Below are positions 48,480 through 59,970 of a stretch of DNA of 64,000 nucleotides, piece by piece. Position numbers and translations under genes: made by a program. The DNA is from Bubalus kerabau. Its lineage: Eukaryota > Chordata > Mammalia > Artiodactyla > Bovidae. Below the pieces are notes generated by a model. The model had not been told where the DNA came from. It was given only the letters and a program-made list of their open reading frames with translations, and ran no database searches. Numbering within the stretch: the first letter of the stretch is position 1; the number at the start of each line of letters is the position of its first letter. The stretch covers positions 28,410,501-28,474,500 of the forward strand of contig NC_073633.1 in NCBI RefSeq assembly GCF_029407905.1, written 5' to 3'.

Positions 48480-49576
48480 ATCAAGACCTGACAAAACCCT
48501 CTCTGCCACCTTTAGAGATACTATAATAAATACTGGAATTACTTTTGAGAAAAATGTTTCCCCAAACTAAACTAAAATGGATCTTTTCTGAATGATATTC
48601 TTTATATCCTTACATGGGATTTAACTATTATTTATAATGAAATGCTTTAGCAATTCTCTTACATACTGTAATGGAATAAAGACTCCTGGAAAATTAGTGT
48701 TATACCCTCAAATGACTATTAATCATGTGAGGAACCTAATACCAGTACACAATCAAAAGTAGAATAAAAATGAACCAGCCCTCTGACCATAATTATGATC
48801 TCTAATCAAAGCTTTAAAAAAAAATCTTATCCCCTATAAAATGTTTCTACCAAGGCTAATCATTTGAATATGTTTCCTGAGACTTTTTCTTGCAGTAATT
48901 TGAAATCAAGTTTTGACACGTGCTCATAATTATTTGACTTGAAATTCCTTTTATATTTTCCAAAGTCTTTGGGACATGTCTTTATTTTTTCTCTTTTACA
49001 TATTTCACTTCAGGGTTTCTAGCTTTCAAGTTGACCAGATTCATTGAGATTATACCTGTTAAAGTGAAGTCAGTTGACTGAGGACAGATTGAGACCCTGC
49101 ATGGATCTAATTATTTGACAGAGCCTACAGAGCAAAGGAAGGCTGGAACCTGAGTCTTCAAGTAAGAGCCAGAGATAACTAAACTATACCACATAAGAAG
49201 CAATGAGAAGATACATGTAGTTAAGAGTTTCAAGGGTGGAAATGACAAGAAGGGAAAAGGAAAGCAAAGAGAGAGAAGGCCCACGTAATATTTATTTAGT
49301 AGATATTTATCACCTGACCAGTCACTGTTCTAGACACTAAGAGTAGAGCCCACGAGCAGAACACACAACAGTACTGACCTCACAGGACTTATAATCTAAC
49401 TGGAGTTACTAGCAATGAATATATTGACATGTCAATCAAAAACATGCCTGCTCATTATGGTTATCATTGGGAAATGACCAGGGTGTTTGATACAGAGTTA
49501 AGAAAAGGTTTGTGGATGGCTACACTAGTCAGGAAGTTCAGCAAAAGTCAGAAGGGTTTCTCTACAGTAGTGATAT
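48480..49576. other. Intergenic with L2-like remnant
   Basis: 49290-49480 (AGTCACTGTTCTAGACACTAAG, CAGGACTTATAATCTAACTGG) resembles an L2-type repeat. The rest is unrecognised. Confidence 0.45.
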
Positions 49577-49700
49577 TTGGAGAAGAAAATAGAAACCCAC
49601 TCTAGTATTCTTGCCTGGAAAATCCCATGGACAGAGAAGCCTGGTGAACTACAGTCCCTGGGGTCACAAAAGAGTTGGACACAATTTAGTGACCAAACAT
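49577..49700 (+). mobile_element. Partial Bov-tA SINE
   Basis: 3' half of a sense copy. Confidence 0.82.
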
Positions 49701-50055
49701 AAACAAGTGATATTTGACTTGAGACCTGAAGGATGAAAATAAGTCAGTCTCACCAAGATCTGGGGGAGGAAAACTGCAGATAAATGAAAGAATAAGACCC
49801 AATGTGGGACAAGATGTGACAAGTTTAGAAAACTGAAAGATCAGCATCGTGACTGTACAGAGAGTCAGGGAATAGAGTTATGAACTAAGATTGAAGAAGG
49901 GTCAGGTGGGATTCACATTGTGCAGACTCTTGTATAGCATAGCCGAGAGTTTGTATTTTATTCTAGAGGCAATAGAAATCCACTGAAGCATTTAGGCAGG
50001 TGGCAACAACTTTGATTTATAATTAAAAAACCACTTTTGCTACTAGTTAGATTAG

Positions 50056-50215
50056 TGCTTCTCAAATTTCAAAGTGGTAGAATTACCTGGGGATTTGTTA
50101 AAATGAAGATTCAAATTCAGTAGATTTGAAATCGATCCTGGGATTCTGCACAAGTTCTAATATTGCTGGTCTATATTTTGAATATCAAAACTCTGGGTAA
50201 TACACTTTGAGAGAA
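50056..50215 (+). mobile_element. MER5A-like DNA transposon remnant
   Basis: GTGCTTCTCAAATTTCAAAG, GAATTACCTGGGGATTTGTTAA and ACACTTTGAGAG blocks are typical of this non-autonomous hAT family. Confidence 0.6.
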
Positions 50216-50289
50216 AAGAGACAAGTTAGAATGTAACCTGGATCAGAACAGTGCTTTCCAAATTTTGTTTAATACATCTTATTTTATGA

Positions 50290-50990
50290 AAAGATCAGTT
50301 CAATTCAGTCACTCAGTCATGTCCAACTCTTTGCAACCCCATGGACTGCAGCATGCCAGGCTTCCCTGTCCATCACCAACTTCCAAAACTTGCTCAAACT
50401 CATGTCTATAGAGTCAGTGATGCCATCAAATCATCTCATCCTCTGTCATCATCCCCTTCTCCTCCTGCCTTCAATTTTTTCAGCATCAGGATCTTTTCCA
50501 ATGAGTCAGTTCTTCATATCAGGTGGCCAAAGTATTGGAGTTACAATTTCAACATCAACCTTCCAATGAATATTCAGGACCGATTTCCTTCAGGATTGAC
50601 TGGTTTGATCTCCTTGCAGTCCAAGGGACTCTCAAGAGTCTTCTCCAACACCACAGTTCAAAAACATCAATTCTTTGGCACTTAGCTTTCTTTATAGTTC
50701 ACCTCTCACATCCATCCATGACTACTGGAAGAAACATAGTTTTGACTAGATGGAACTTTGTCAGTAAAGTAATGTCTCTGCTTTTAAATATGCTGTCTAG
50801 GTTTGTGATAGCTTTGAAGCATCTTTAAATTTCATGGCTGCAGTCATCATCTGCAGTGCTTTTGGAGCCCAAGAAGATAAAATCTATCACTGTTTCCACT
50901 GTTTCCCCATCTATTTTCCATCTGCCATGAAGATAAGATGCCATGATCTTAATTTTTTGAATGTTGGGTTTTAAGCCAGCTTTTTCACTT
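50290..50990 (-). mobile_element. BovB LINE 3' fragment
   Basis: Antisense, more diverged, with small deletions. Confidence 0.88.
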
Positions 50991-51142
50991 TTATGAAAAT
51001 ATATTAGTTCTTATTCTCTGTGAGGTACTCTGATATTTTCTAATCTTATTTTTTATTACAAAATGTGTAATGACAAAAACCTTACTGATTAAAATAAAAG
51101 GAAATTAAAACTGAAATTTTTCACTTAGTAAAATGAAAACTC

Positions 51143-51421
51143 GGAGAAGGCGATGGCACCCCACTCCAGTACTCTTGCCTGGAAAATCCCATGGATGAAG
51201 GAGGCTGGTGGGCTGCAGTCCATGGGGTTGTGAAGAGTCGGACACGACTGAGCGACTTTACTTTCACTTTTCACTTTCATGCATTGGAGAAGGAAATGGC
51301 AACCTACTCCAGTGTTCTTGCCTGGAGAATCCCAGGGACGGGCAGCCTAGTGGGCTGCCCTCTCTGGGGTCACACAGAGTCAGACACGACTAAAGTGACT
51401 TAGCAGCAGCAGCAGCAGCAA
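51143..51421 (+). mobile_element. BOV-A2 dimeric SINE
   Basis: Sense dimer ending in (AGC)n. AAAATGAAAACT flanks it on both sides (about 51130 and 51420), a probable target-site duplication. Confidence 0.9.
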
Positions 51422-51424
51422 AAT

Positions 51425-52780
51425 GAAAACTAATTTAAACTAGTAATATCCTGACTTGGTATAGTATTGGAAAGTCAGCAGCTTCATGGGTTGCTGTTGA
51501 AGCCACAGCTTGGTGAAAAATTTCTTCATGGAAACCAAACATTTAATATGTCACGTTTTTTCCCTTATCCAAGCAATTTCACTTCCATTGAAACTACAAC
51601 TTAAATGATGTTTGTTCATAAAAATATTGTCTATAATACTGTATAATTGGAAAAATACCAAAGAGTGATTAGTTTTTTAAATACATCTAAGTAATGGAAA
51701 TTAGCCAATCATTTAAAATTATGCCTTTAATATATGTTTTCCGACATGGAAATGTCTACAGTGTTGAGAAAAACAAATATGTTTATAAATTCCAGGTATA
51801 TTATAGTCCGTCTCATAGAAAAATATAGCTGTATAATACATGCACCAAAAATTCTGAAAACTGGTGAGTCATAACCTTTATGCCATGAAATTATGGGAGT
51901 GTTCTCTTTTTAAATGTGTTTATATCTTCTAATTTATTCAAAATTAATATATATAATTAAATAATAAAATTTTAGCTTAATTTAAATTTAAAATACTAGA
52001 CTCCTTCCTTCAAAGTCTCAATCCATTTTTTATCTTTAGTGGAAGAAGCAATTGACAAAAGGTCAGAGTGTCTGAGTTCTGTTCCCAGATTCCATTTTGT
52101 TAAAGTCATGCTTTAAGTGGCCATTCAAATCCTGTAAATTCTAATTCTTTCACCTATTAAATGAACAGCATGGACTGAATCAGTATTTCCTAAAGTTTGA
52201 TTGATGCAATAGGTCATGGTAGGCAGTACATAAAAGAAAATTGTAATTGTTACAGATAAGGTATTATTTTAATTTGTAATAGAAAAAATATAACCTGCAT
52301 ATGAAATACATGGTTTCATATTAACATCCATTAAAACAAGGATAACTTTTTGCACAGTCATTAAGTAAATTTAATATTAAATTAGTAAATAATTGTATAA
52401 ATGGTACACAGATATAAAAAAATATCATGAAGACCATGAACCAATGAGTATGACGCTACTGGTGAGGGTAGAGCATGGTGAAAGCTTGCTTTCTGAACTG
52501 GAGCCTGAGCACAAAGGGGCCTGCCCTCTCACCTGAAGGGTAGACGGTGAAAAGAAATCTTGGCAAACAGGCCCAGGAGGAGTACAATTTGCACTGAGGA
52601 ATGAATTTTCAATAGTAACAAAAGGAAATTTAATTCAATATAAATTCAGATTCATCACATAAGGGAGGGATAGATTATCCTTGATTTCTGTTTGGAGACA
52701 GAGGTTTTAAGAAAACTCCCTCTGTGGATAAAGGAAGCACCTTCATTCTCACCCCAAGGCTAGACCCCTGTCAAGAGGCC
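51425..52780. other. Intergenic, 3' of TRAV11-like pseudogene
   Basis: AT-rich, no named element. Confidence 0.4.
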
Positions 52781-52788
52781 CAGCTGGC

Positions 52789-52827
52789 AGTTGTGGGACA
52801 GGCTGCAGGTGCTTGGAGAGCACTGCG
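52789..52827 (-). other. Degenerate 23-RSS of TRAV11-like pseudogene
   Basis: Heptamer CGCAGTG (52821-52827) has A to G at position 2, in the CAC that RAG needs. Spacer is 23 bp. Nonamer CCCACAACT (52789-52797) is poor. Recombination is expected to be very weak. Confidence 0.8.
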
Positions 52828-53370
52828 ATGCAAAGCCCAAAAGTAGGTAGCTGAGTCTCCAGGGTGGGAGGCTGAGATACGCAAAACACTGTAAACCTTC
52901 TCTTTTCCCAGGAGTTCTTTAAAATTTTTGTCTGCCTCCTCTTTCTGGCTTGATTGAATTAAAGACAAACATACAAGTCCTTTCCGAGGCTCCTGCTTGA
53001 ACCAAACAAAGTTGTAAAATGTTTTCTTTTGATAAGTACAATTAAGGTCAGCATGTGTTCTCTCCTGGATACTCAGGAATGAAGGACTCTGGTCCAATGT
53101 ATATTGGCTGCTCACCCCTGTTTGAACAGAGAACCACAGACAAAGGAGATATATTAATGGCCGATTATTTTTTGGAAGAATATATTTCCTTTTCGCAATC
53201 CCGCCCAGGTGACCCCAGTAACACTAGCCACCCTTCTATAACTTTCAGTTTTATAGAGATTACTAGGATCTGCTTTTTTTATTCATAGCTTCAAAACCAG
53301 CCAACTCACAGCACAGCTGCCAATAAAGAACCAGGAATGAAACTCCCAAAGACTTCTCCATTTTTTCCAT
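52828..53370 (-). pseudogene. TRAV11: TRAV11-like V gene lacking Cys104
   Basis: The leader exon is 53310-53370 (61 nt, MEKMEKSLGVSFLVLYWQLC, donor GTGAGT) and the V exon is 52828-53117 (290 nt, acceptor AAACAG). LDQSPSFLSIQE, LNCTYQKK, LIQSSQKEE and FKELLGKEK recall human TRAV11. The reading frame is intact with no stop, but the canonical second cysteine is tryptophan (ATYFWAL), so the intradomain disulfide cannot form. The RSS is also damaged. I call it a pseudogene despite the open frame. It could still be transcribed in the germline state. Confidence 0.88.
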
Positions 53371-53374
53371 TCGC

Positions 53375-54290
53375 CAGACTCATGACAACTCAGGTTGGAA
53401 TCTGCGAGCTCTCAGACACTACCAGGTCAAGCAATTTGTTTATCTGAGTGCATATTCGTGAATTTGCTGTCACAAGAACATGAGAGACTCCTCAGCAAAT
53501 CAGAAATCAGATCCATGCCCCTGTGCACACACACACACCCAGCATCTTCTGATCTCTGAAGAGGTAACATGGAGAGAGGACCACATCAAGATCAAGTGCA
53601 GGGTCGTTGCAGAGTAGTTGGAGAGATACACCTACTATTTATCTCCTAGATTTTTCTCTTTTTCTACTTATATAAAATTCTTGACCATCTACCATGTACA
53701 AGTTATAAAAATTGAATAATTAAAATCAACCCTCTCCAGGGAAAACCTCATAAGATTCTTTTCTCTCCAATCAGTGCAAAACCTTCTCAATGAGCTGATT
53801 TATATGAATTTAGTTATTGACACTGTAGCTCAGGATAATTATCTTATATCCAGACCCTGCTTCATAAGTCTTGTAAGGATTCTTCTTCCAATCTACATTA
53901 AATTATACAAGAAGGGAGGTATTGTCATTTTCTGTGCATAATGCCTGTGAGATAAAGAAAGCAAACGCAAAAGACATTAGCGGTTTTACCAAATATTGTC
54001 ATCAGCTTTGTCAACATTTCCCTTTTATACTCAATCGACATTCTACTAGTTGCTGGACCCCACACAGAGCTGACCTCTCCCTTTTAATCAAAATCATCCT
54101 CTACTTCAGGGTAGTAATGCAATATGATGGTCTTACCCTTTGGAATAACCAGGTGAGCAGTTAACTGTCTGTGTTGAGCGAGGATCCCTCTATGTTAGTA
54201 GATACAAATTCATCCATGTCTGAAAGAGAAGCACTAGCTCACTTTGAAATTGCATACAACATTTCAAAAAATGCTCCTTGACAACCTCCA
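53375..54290. other. Intergenic between TRAV11-like and TRAV10-like genes
   Basis: Only about 0.9 kb separates the two genes. No CTCF-like motif as in the other V genes was found upstream of the TRAV11-like leader. A short CA tract lies at about 53526-53538. Confidence 0.4.
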
Positions 54291-54296
54291 GGTGCA

Positions 54297-54335
54297 GGTT
54301 TGGGTACAGAGTGCGAGTGCCTGGGGAGCATAGTG
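54297..54335 (-). other. Weak 23-RSS of TRAV10-like gene
   Basis: Heptamer CACTATG (54329-54335; CAC kept, two changes from CACAGTG), 23-bp spacer and nonamer ACCCAAACC (54297-54305). Confidence 0.8.
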
Positions 54336-54909
54336 CACCCACCACACAGAGGTAGAAGGCTGGACCGCTGAGCTGGGCAGCTGTGAGGTGCAGGGAGCTG
54401 TGCTTGGCAGTTGCATCCACAGTCACTGTGTACCGTCCATTTGACTTTTTGTTGTCACTGTAAGTCATGGTTATCAGGGAAACAAGACCTCTCCCAGTGT
54501 CCTGTGTGTACCACCTTAGGTTGTTAAAAGGGCTCACTGTATAATTGCATTGAAATGTGCAATTCTGTCCCTCCAGGACCACCAGGGATGGAGGACTCTG
54601 TTCCATTTGGTTTTTGCCACTCACGCCTGTTTAAAAAGCAAAGAGAGATCTGAGAGATAGCTCACCCATTTTTATTGCTTTCTAATTTGCATCTCTTACT
54701 CCTTTCCAGAATGAATCCCAGCTGAATCATAACATGGCCCCAAATTCTTCTCTCCTTCTACCCCAAAGCAATACATGCAATATACCTTTTTGAAAACCTT
54801 TAAAAATATTCCCTGGACTTACTGTGTCAACCTGGCTAAAACTCTTCATTAACTTACAACAAAAATGAAGCCACAAAACCACCAGGGAGGCTCTCACATG
54901 CATCTCCAT
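54336..54909 (-). CDS. TRAV10: T-cell receptor alpha V gene, TRAV10-like (possibly impaired)
   Basis: The leader exon is 54858-54909 (MEMHVRASLVVLWLHFC, donor GTAAGT) and the V exon is 54336-54626 (291 nt, acceptor AAACAG). KNQMEQSPPSL, LEGQNCT, CNYTVSPFNNLRWY and KSNGRYT closely match human TRAV10, the V segment of invariant NKT cells. Cys23, Trp41 and Cys104 are present and the frame is open. Two features suggest decay: the conserved FR3 Asp-Ser before AxYxC is Gly-Pro (LSGPAFYLC), removing an Asp that normally forms a framework salt bridge, and the RSS heptamer is poor. It may be an ORF without productive use. Confidence 0.85.
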
Positions 54910-55083
54910 TCTTCTGCACTGGGCTGTCCCCCAAAACTGACTTGTCTATTCAACACCTTTTATTTTTTTACATTAGCAAAGGATTCTCAGGGATTACGCT
55001 TAGCCAATCAGAGACTACAACTCTATTGAGCCAAAGACCAGATTTTGCTGCTTCATACTCAATCATACCCACAGGCAAGGCCA

Positions 55084-55106
55084 ATGCAAATACTGCCATC
55101 TGGGGT
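55084..55106 (+). promoter_or_regulatory. Octamer and weak CTCF-like motif upstream of TRAV10-like gene
   Basis: ATGCAAAT (55084-55091) is a perfect octamer (Oct-1/Oct-2) site about 175 bp upstream of the leader ATG. It is followed at once by CTGCCATCTGGGGT (55093-55106), which resembles the CTCF-like motif of the other V genes. Use as a promoter element is inferred. Confidence 0.4.
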
Positions 55107-55244
55107 CAGAGCTATGGTTGCTCAGAACCTTGGGTTAGGCTTCTTGCTAGGTTTCCTTCTCACTATTTTGGACATAATACTGTATATAAGCCTCTATAAG
55201 TCTCTGTAAACAGAGTAGGTTAGTACATAAAACATATGTTTTAA

Positions 55245-55330
55245 AACCCCAGTATGAATTCTGACTTATTGGATAAGAGAGTTAAGCCTCAGTTTTCTCA
55301 TCTGAAAATATATATGGTAACACTTTCCTG
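55245..55330 (+). mobile_element. MIR-like remnant
   Basis: GAGTTAAGCCTCAGTTTTCTCATCTG is a typical MIR block. Confidence 0.5.
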
Positions 55331-55639
55331 ACATTTTTGAAAGATTTAAAATACATGATGTGGACTATCAGCATAATGGCAAAGGAGGAAGCCCTATCTC
55401 TCTTTCCTCCACAGACATGGACTTAACAATGATATTAGCAACAATATTCCTTGAAGGACAATGCCGTACCCAGCTAAAAGTAAACACGCTTGTGGAAGAA
55501 CAAGCTGAGGGCAGTCACATTTACAGGGAAGAGAAGAGCAACTTCACTTCACCCACCTCAGTCCCTCAGCCAGATGGGCTCAGCCCAGTACCAAGGAGAT
55601 AGCCTGTGCCCATCGTGTCCCCCATGGGGGAGGGGAGTG

Positions 55640-56460
55640 ATTCTGGAGCTTGCACCCGACCTTCAGTCCTCTCAGGGCGCCCTCTGTGGGGTGGTGGTTT
55701 TCTATCTTACCTCATGCCCAGTATGACAGGCAGAGAGCAATCCCTTGGGAAAGTGAGAAACAAAGGAAAATGCAGGATGTCTCTTTTGCTGCCAGTCCTG
55801 CTCTGTGAACTTGGAAGAGCAGAACTGAGGTTCTTCCTCCACAGGGGAAAAGAGCTTATGGGGGGAGGAGAAGGAGCTGGCCTTACTCCTAGCATTTCAG
55901 AGTAGGAATGATCTCTATCTCCCTCCATTCAGGATGGAGCAGAGCCTGGTCCCTTGGGATAGTGACGAACAAGGAAAGGCAGAGTATGGTTCCACAATTA
56001 GCACTGCCCTGCAAGACTGGGAATCAGCGCAGAACTGGTTTTAACCCCACACAGATGGGAATAAAGTGAAGGGGGCCTTATGCCAGTTAATTCAAAGCAT
56101 CCCCCATGGAGCCAGTTTCTACTTGCTTCGGGTCATACTTAGCATTGGATGACTGGCAAGGCTTGGTCACTGGAACAGCTAGCAGCAAAGGAAAAAAGAA
56201 TGGTGTGGTATTACCACTAGTACTGATCGGCAAGGTGGAGATAGGATAGAACTGAGGTGTTTCCTCCAAATGAAAAGACAGGAAACCAACAGGTCCTTGT
56301 CCAAATTTCCTCAGGAGTACACTCCCAAAGGGACTGGTCTCTATCTTGCCTCATATTTAGCACTGCTGACTGAGGAAGGTCTCTTCTAGTCAAGACCGGA
56401 CCATAAATACTGGGAGAGGTATCTGCTGCTTCAAAAGCTCACACAACAAGGCAAATCTAC
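55640..56460 (+). repeat. Decayed tandem repeat, period about 210 bp
   Basis: Similar blocks recur: GAACTGAGGTTCTTCCTCCA (about 55827), GAACTGGTTTTAACCCCACA (about 56036) and GAACTGAGGTGTTTCCTCCA (about 56250); also CCTTGGGA(A/T)AGTGA at about 55745 and 55952. It may be the 5' region of an old LINE or LTR element. Confidence 0.55.
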
Positions 56461-56464
56461 AAGA

Positions 56465-58294
56465 TGCATAAAGAATTGAGAAAACATGATACAATCAAAG
56501 GCAGGAAATAAATTTCCAGTAACCAACTGAAAGAATGGAAATCTGTGAATTACCTTAAAAAGTTCTAAGTGTAGAAGCTTGTGAAAATTTTCTTATTGCT
56601 TCTATTTTCTCAGTGAAATAGGCCAATGAACACTTGAGAGTGTGGATATCTGAGGATTTATTCCAAACTTGACATATAATGCCCAAAGGTTTTGAAAGCA
56701 AAAGAATGGCAAAAGATATATCACATAAACACTTACCTTAAAAAAGCTAACATCATCCCCTCATATAACAAACTAGGCCTTCAGAATAGGATTATTAGAG
56801 GTGAAAACACACACACATTAAATTAATGCTATTGGTTCTGTTTCTCTGGGGAGCCCTAATACAGAGAACTTTTAAAATTCATAAAGAAAGTTCATAAGCA
56901 AAAAACCATAGTCTCAAATTTGTATGTACCTAAATAATATATATTGTGAGTTTTTCATACTTTTGTGAACATTTGTTATATTTCACAATAAAATTATTTT
57001 TAAACATTGATGGCTCAAAGAAATGGTTGATTAGAAATGCTTACTTCAGAAAAGGATGAAAACAGAATCAGCCCAGGAAAATCAAGAGCAGAAGAGCTGA
57101 GAGAAGACAAGAGGGGAGAGAGGCAAAGGGAGCAGTAGAGGAAGAGGAGAGAGAAGGAAAGAGCCTTAGACCACAGAGCTGTCCATACCTCTTCTGCTTA
57201 AATTAGAGGCAAGAGGTTTGAAATACAGTAATCAGTTTTCAACAACACCCTCAACAGAAGCAAGGATAGTTACTAAAGTAGATTTTTAAAAACTTCATCA
57301 AAAATCAATGTGGCAACAGAAAAAAATTCAAAAATGTCCTACAAAGCAATGACAGAGTTCAAAACACTGAGGCAGCTGCAGATTTCAAGGCATTTCAAGT
57401 AGATGTGATTCTTCCAAACTCTAAATCCCAGTCCTCATTATTTAAATCTTCTTCAAGAAGACAGATGACACAAAATCGTTCTTGTTCTCCAGTGTTGATT
57501 GTCCACCTCCCATCCTTGTGTGGACTAATTGTGAACATGTTTTTAGCGACTTTGCCTGGGTCCCCGACTGACAGAGCTGGGAACGCAGGCAGATAGTTTC
57601 CATTGCCTGAGATGACGCTTCATACACATCTTGTGATGTGATGGGGTGGATTCATCTCTCCCTCCTTATCCAGTGGCAGCTTTCCCAGCCACATTGTTTT
57701 CTCTATATTTCTAGCACAGGCTTGAAGTTGACTGGACATATATTCCTTGCGTATCCAGTAAGCAACTGGCAAAAAGCACTGCTAATATTGAGAAATAAAT
57801 ATTGACCAGAAAAGAATTCCTGGGTTGAAAATCTTAATACGGAAAAATGAAAGAGATAGGAAAAAAGACAAATATAACATTTAAAAATCAGAAGAAAAAT
57901 GAGCCATTCAAGATGTTCAGCTTGTATAGCTGCCTCAAAATAAACAAAAACTGAGAAAAACAGATAGCCTTAACCTCAATCTCAACTCACACACACACAC
58001 ACACATGAAAATTTAAAGACAAAACTAATCTGAGAGAAATTAAAGTAAATATGAGATAAAGTTTTATCATTTAAGGTGCTACAGATTGTGAACAACGAAA
58101 TATATAACTCAGAATCCATAAAAGAAAATTTTCATAAATTTACTACATACTATTTTTAAAATTCTGCATAGCAAACATAAACAAAGTCAAAAAGATTGTA
58201 TTAAACTTTTTAAAGACATACATATGACAGTTTTATGACAACTTTCTTAACAGAGAATGCTCTTTCAAATCTATATTTAAATAACTCTAACACA
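56465..58294. other. Intergenic, nothing recognised
   Basis: An (AC)n tract at about 57987-58004; a purine-rich stretch at about 57050-57170. No gene. Confidence 0.4.
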
Positions 58295-58486
58295 GGTATT
58301 GTTTTAGTTGCTAAGTCACATCCGACTCTCATGCACCCCATGGACTACAGCCCACCAGGATCCTCTGTCCAGGGGATTTCACAAGCAAGCATATTGGAGT
58401 GGGTTGCCATTTCCTTCTGCAGGGGCTCTTCTGGACTCAGAGATTGAACCCTCATTTCCTTCCCACTGAACCATCTGGGAAGCCCC
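58295..58486 (-). mobile_element. Bov-tA SINE
   Basis: Antisense copy ending CATCTGGGAAGCCCC. Confidence 0.88.
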
Positions 58487-58489
58487 AAA

Positions 58490-59365
58490 ACACAGTAGGG
58501 AATGGTAAGAAACGTGAATAGAAAACTTACACAAAAACATATAAATGACTTTTAAATGAAATGAAGTTCCATCTCATTCATAAACTTTAATAATTTTTTT
58601 TTTAAATTTAAAGCTTAGCTGATAAGCAAAAGTCCAAAACCTCAGTAATACACAAAGTTTAAGGAAAAATTGGTGGTAAAACTCATCTAGAAGAAAATTT
58701 AGTTGAATCATAAAGACTATGGGTATGTTACTTTCTTAAATAATATTTTAGTTCCCTAAAGTGAATACTTAATTATTATATTTTAAATTTTTAATTATTT
58801 TGGCTTTCTTACTTACATGTGCCATTGCTCAATTCATCACTGGCTAGCTTCCAATTTTCTGCTGGGTTTGGGAAGTGATCACTGCTTATTATACAGGAAC
58901 TGGTGAGAACATAGGTAGTCTCTGCTTATATATTTTAGTCCTCCTATTTTCAACCTTCACTCCCTGAATGACCTTGGAACATACAAACACACACAACACG
59001 TCATCCACCCTAGTTATTCAAATGTAATTGAGGTTTCTGGTCTCTAAATTTTTCTGCAAGGGTACAGCAGCATCCCAATGCTTCTTGTTTCTTTTTTCAA
59101 TGGCCCCAAGTCTCACTATTTACATGACTTTACCCTGAAATTACTTTATATATGTAATAGTTCCTGGACAAGGAGCTATTGGTGTCATACTCTTTTGCTA
59201 AACTCACTAATGAGAGTTGGGTATGGGGAATATTCACTTCTGATTCTCATGCCCTCATCATTTGTATGAGTTTTGCATCAACCAGAGACTGAGACAAAAC
59301 ACCATAGACTGTGCCACAGAGTGGATCAGATAGTCAGACGCTCAGCACCCAGGCCCTGCTGCTGC
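58490..59365. other. 3' flank of TRAV9-like gene
   Basis: AT-rich; no named element. Confidence 0.4.
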
Positions 59366-59367
59366 TC

Positions 59368-59406
59368 AGAGTGCGCTCAGCTCCCCCTGCAGTTCCCTTC
59401 TCTGTG
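59368..59406 (-). other. Degenerate 23-RSS of TRAV9-like gene
   Basis: Heptamer CACAGAG (59400-59406, one change) and a 23-bp spacer lead to GCGCACTCT (59368-59376) where the nonamer should be. That has about three of nine consensus bases and no A run. Confidence 0.8.
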
Positions 59407-59867
59407 TCACTCAGAGCACAGTAGTACACACCCGAGTCTGACTCTTGGACTGAGGCTTTCTTCAAGTGGAAGGATTTTGATTTTCTGTGGTATGTGGCTT
59501 CAAACTCTTTGCTGATTCTCTTCTCCTTGTCCTTCGTGGCTTTCAGGAGTATCTGTGGACCTTCTCTTGAATACTGACTATACCAAAAAAGAGTGGGGTA
59601 CCCAGTGACTGAATAAGTGCAATTGATGGTCACGGCAGACTTTTCTGGAAGAGTCACTTGGCTGCCTAACCGGGTCACTGAGTCACCACAGGTTTGTCCT
59701 GGGGAAAAATAAAAGAATTCTGCGTGATCTTAGGCATAAAGCTCTGGGATAAAATTATGATTAAAGGTTTTGTTGACATAACAGAGGTAAGAATCTAAAT
59801 TTTTGGAGGCATTTTGCTTACCCAGTAGGAAGAGTATTACAGTCACTAAGCCTGAAGAAGAATTCAT
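59407..59867 (-). CDS. TRAV9: T-cell receptor alpha V gene, TRAV9-like
   Basis: The leader exon is 59822-59867 (MNSSSGLVTVILFLL, donor GTAAGC) and the V exon is 59407-59698 (292 nt, acceptor TTCCCCAG). GDSVTRLGSQVTLPE, INCTYSVTGYPTLFWY, LLKATKDKE, EFEATY and ESDSGVYYCALS match human TRAV9. Cys23, Trp41 and Cys104 are present and the frame is open. Oddities are WYSQYS for the usual WYVQYP and a badly diverged RSS nonamer. The gene could encode a V domain, but rearrangement may be weak. Confidence 0.9.
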
Positions 59868-59970
59868 CTCTAGAGTATCTCTGAATAACGTTCTTGACTC
59901 TTAACATGAAGAAATGTTGAAGTCACAGTGAAATTTAGTTTCACACAGAAAATGTGTCTGTGTTAGGAAA

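Noticed and set aside
55360..55905. Overlapping 80-100 codon plus-strand open frames
   Set aside because: They lie in a decayed tandem repeat, in several frames at once and without homology.
57405..57627. Short overlapping open frames on both strands, considered as a processed pseudogene
   Set aside because: No protein family recognised and no poly(A) or target duplication seen.
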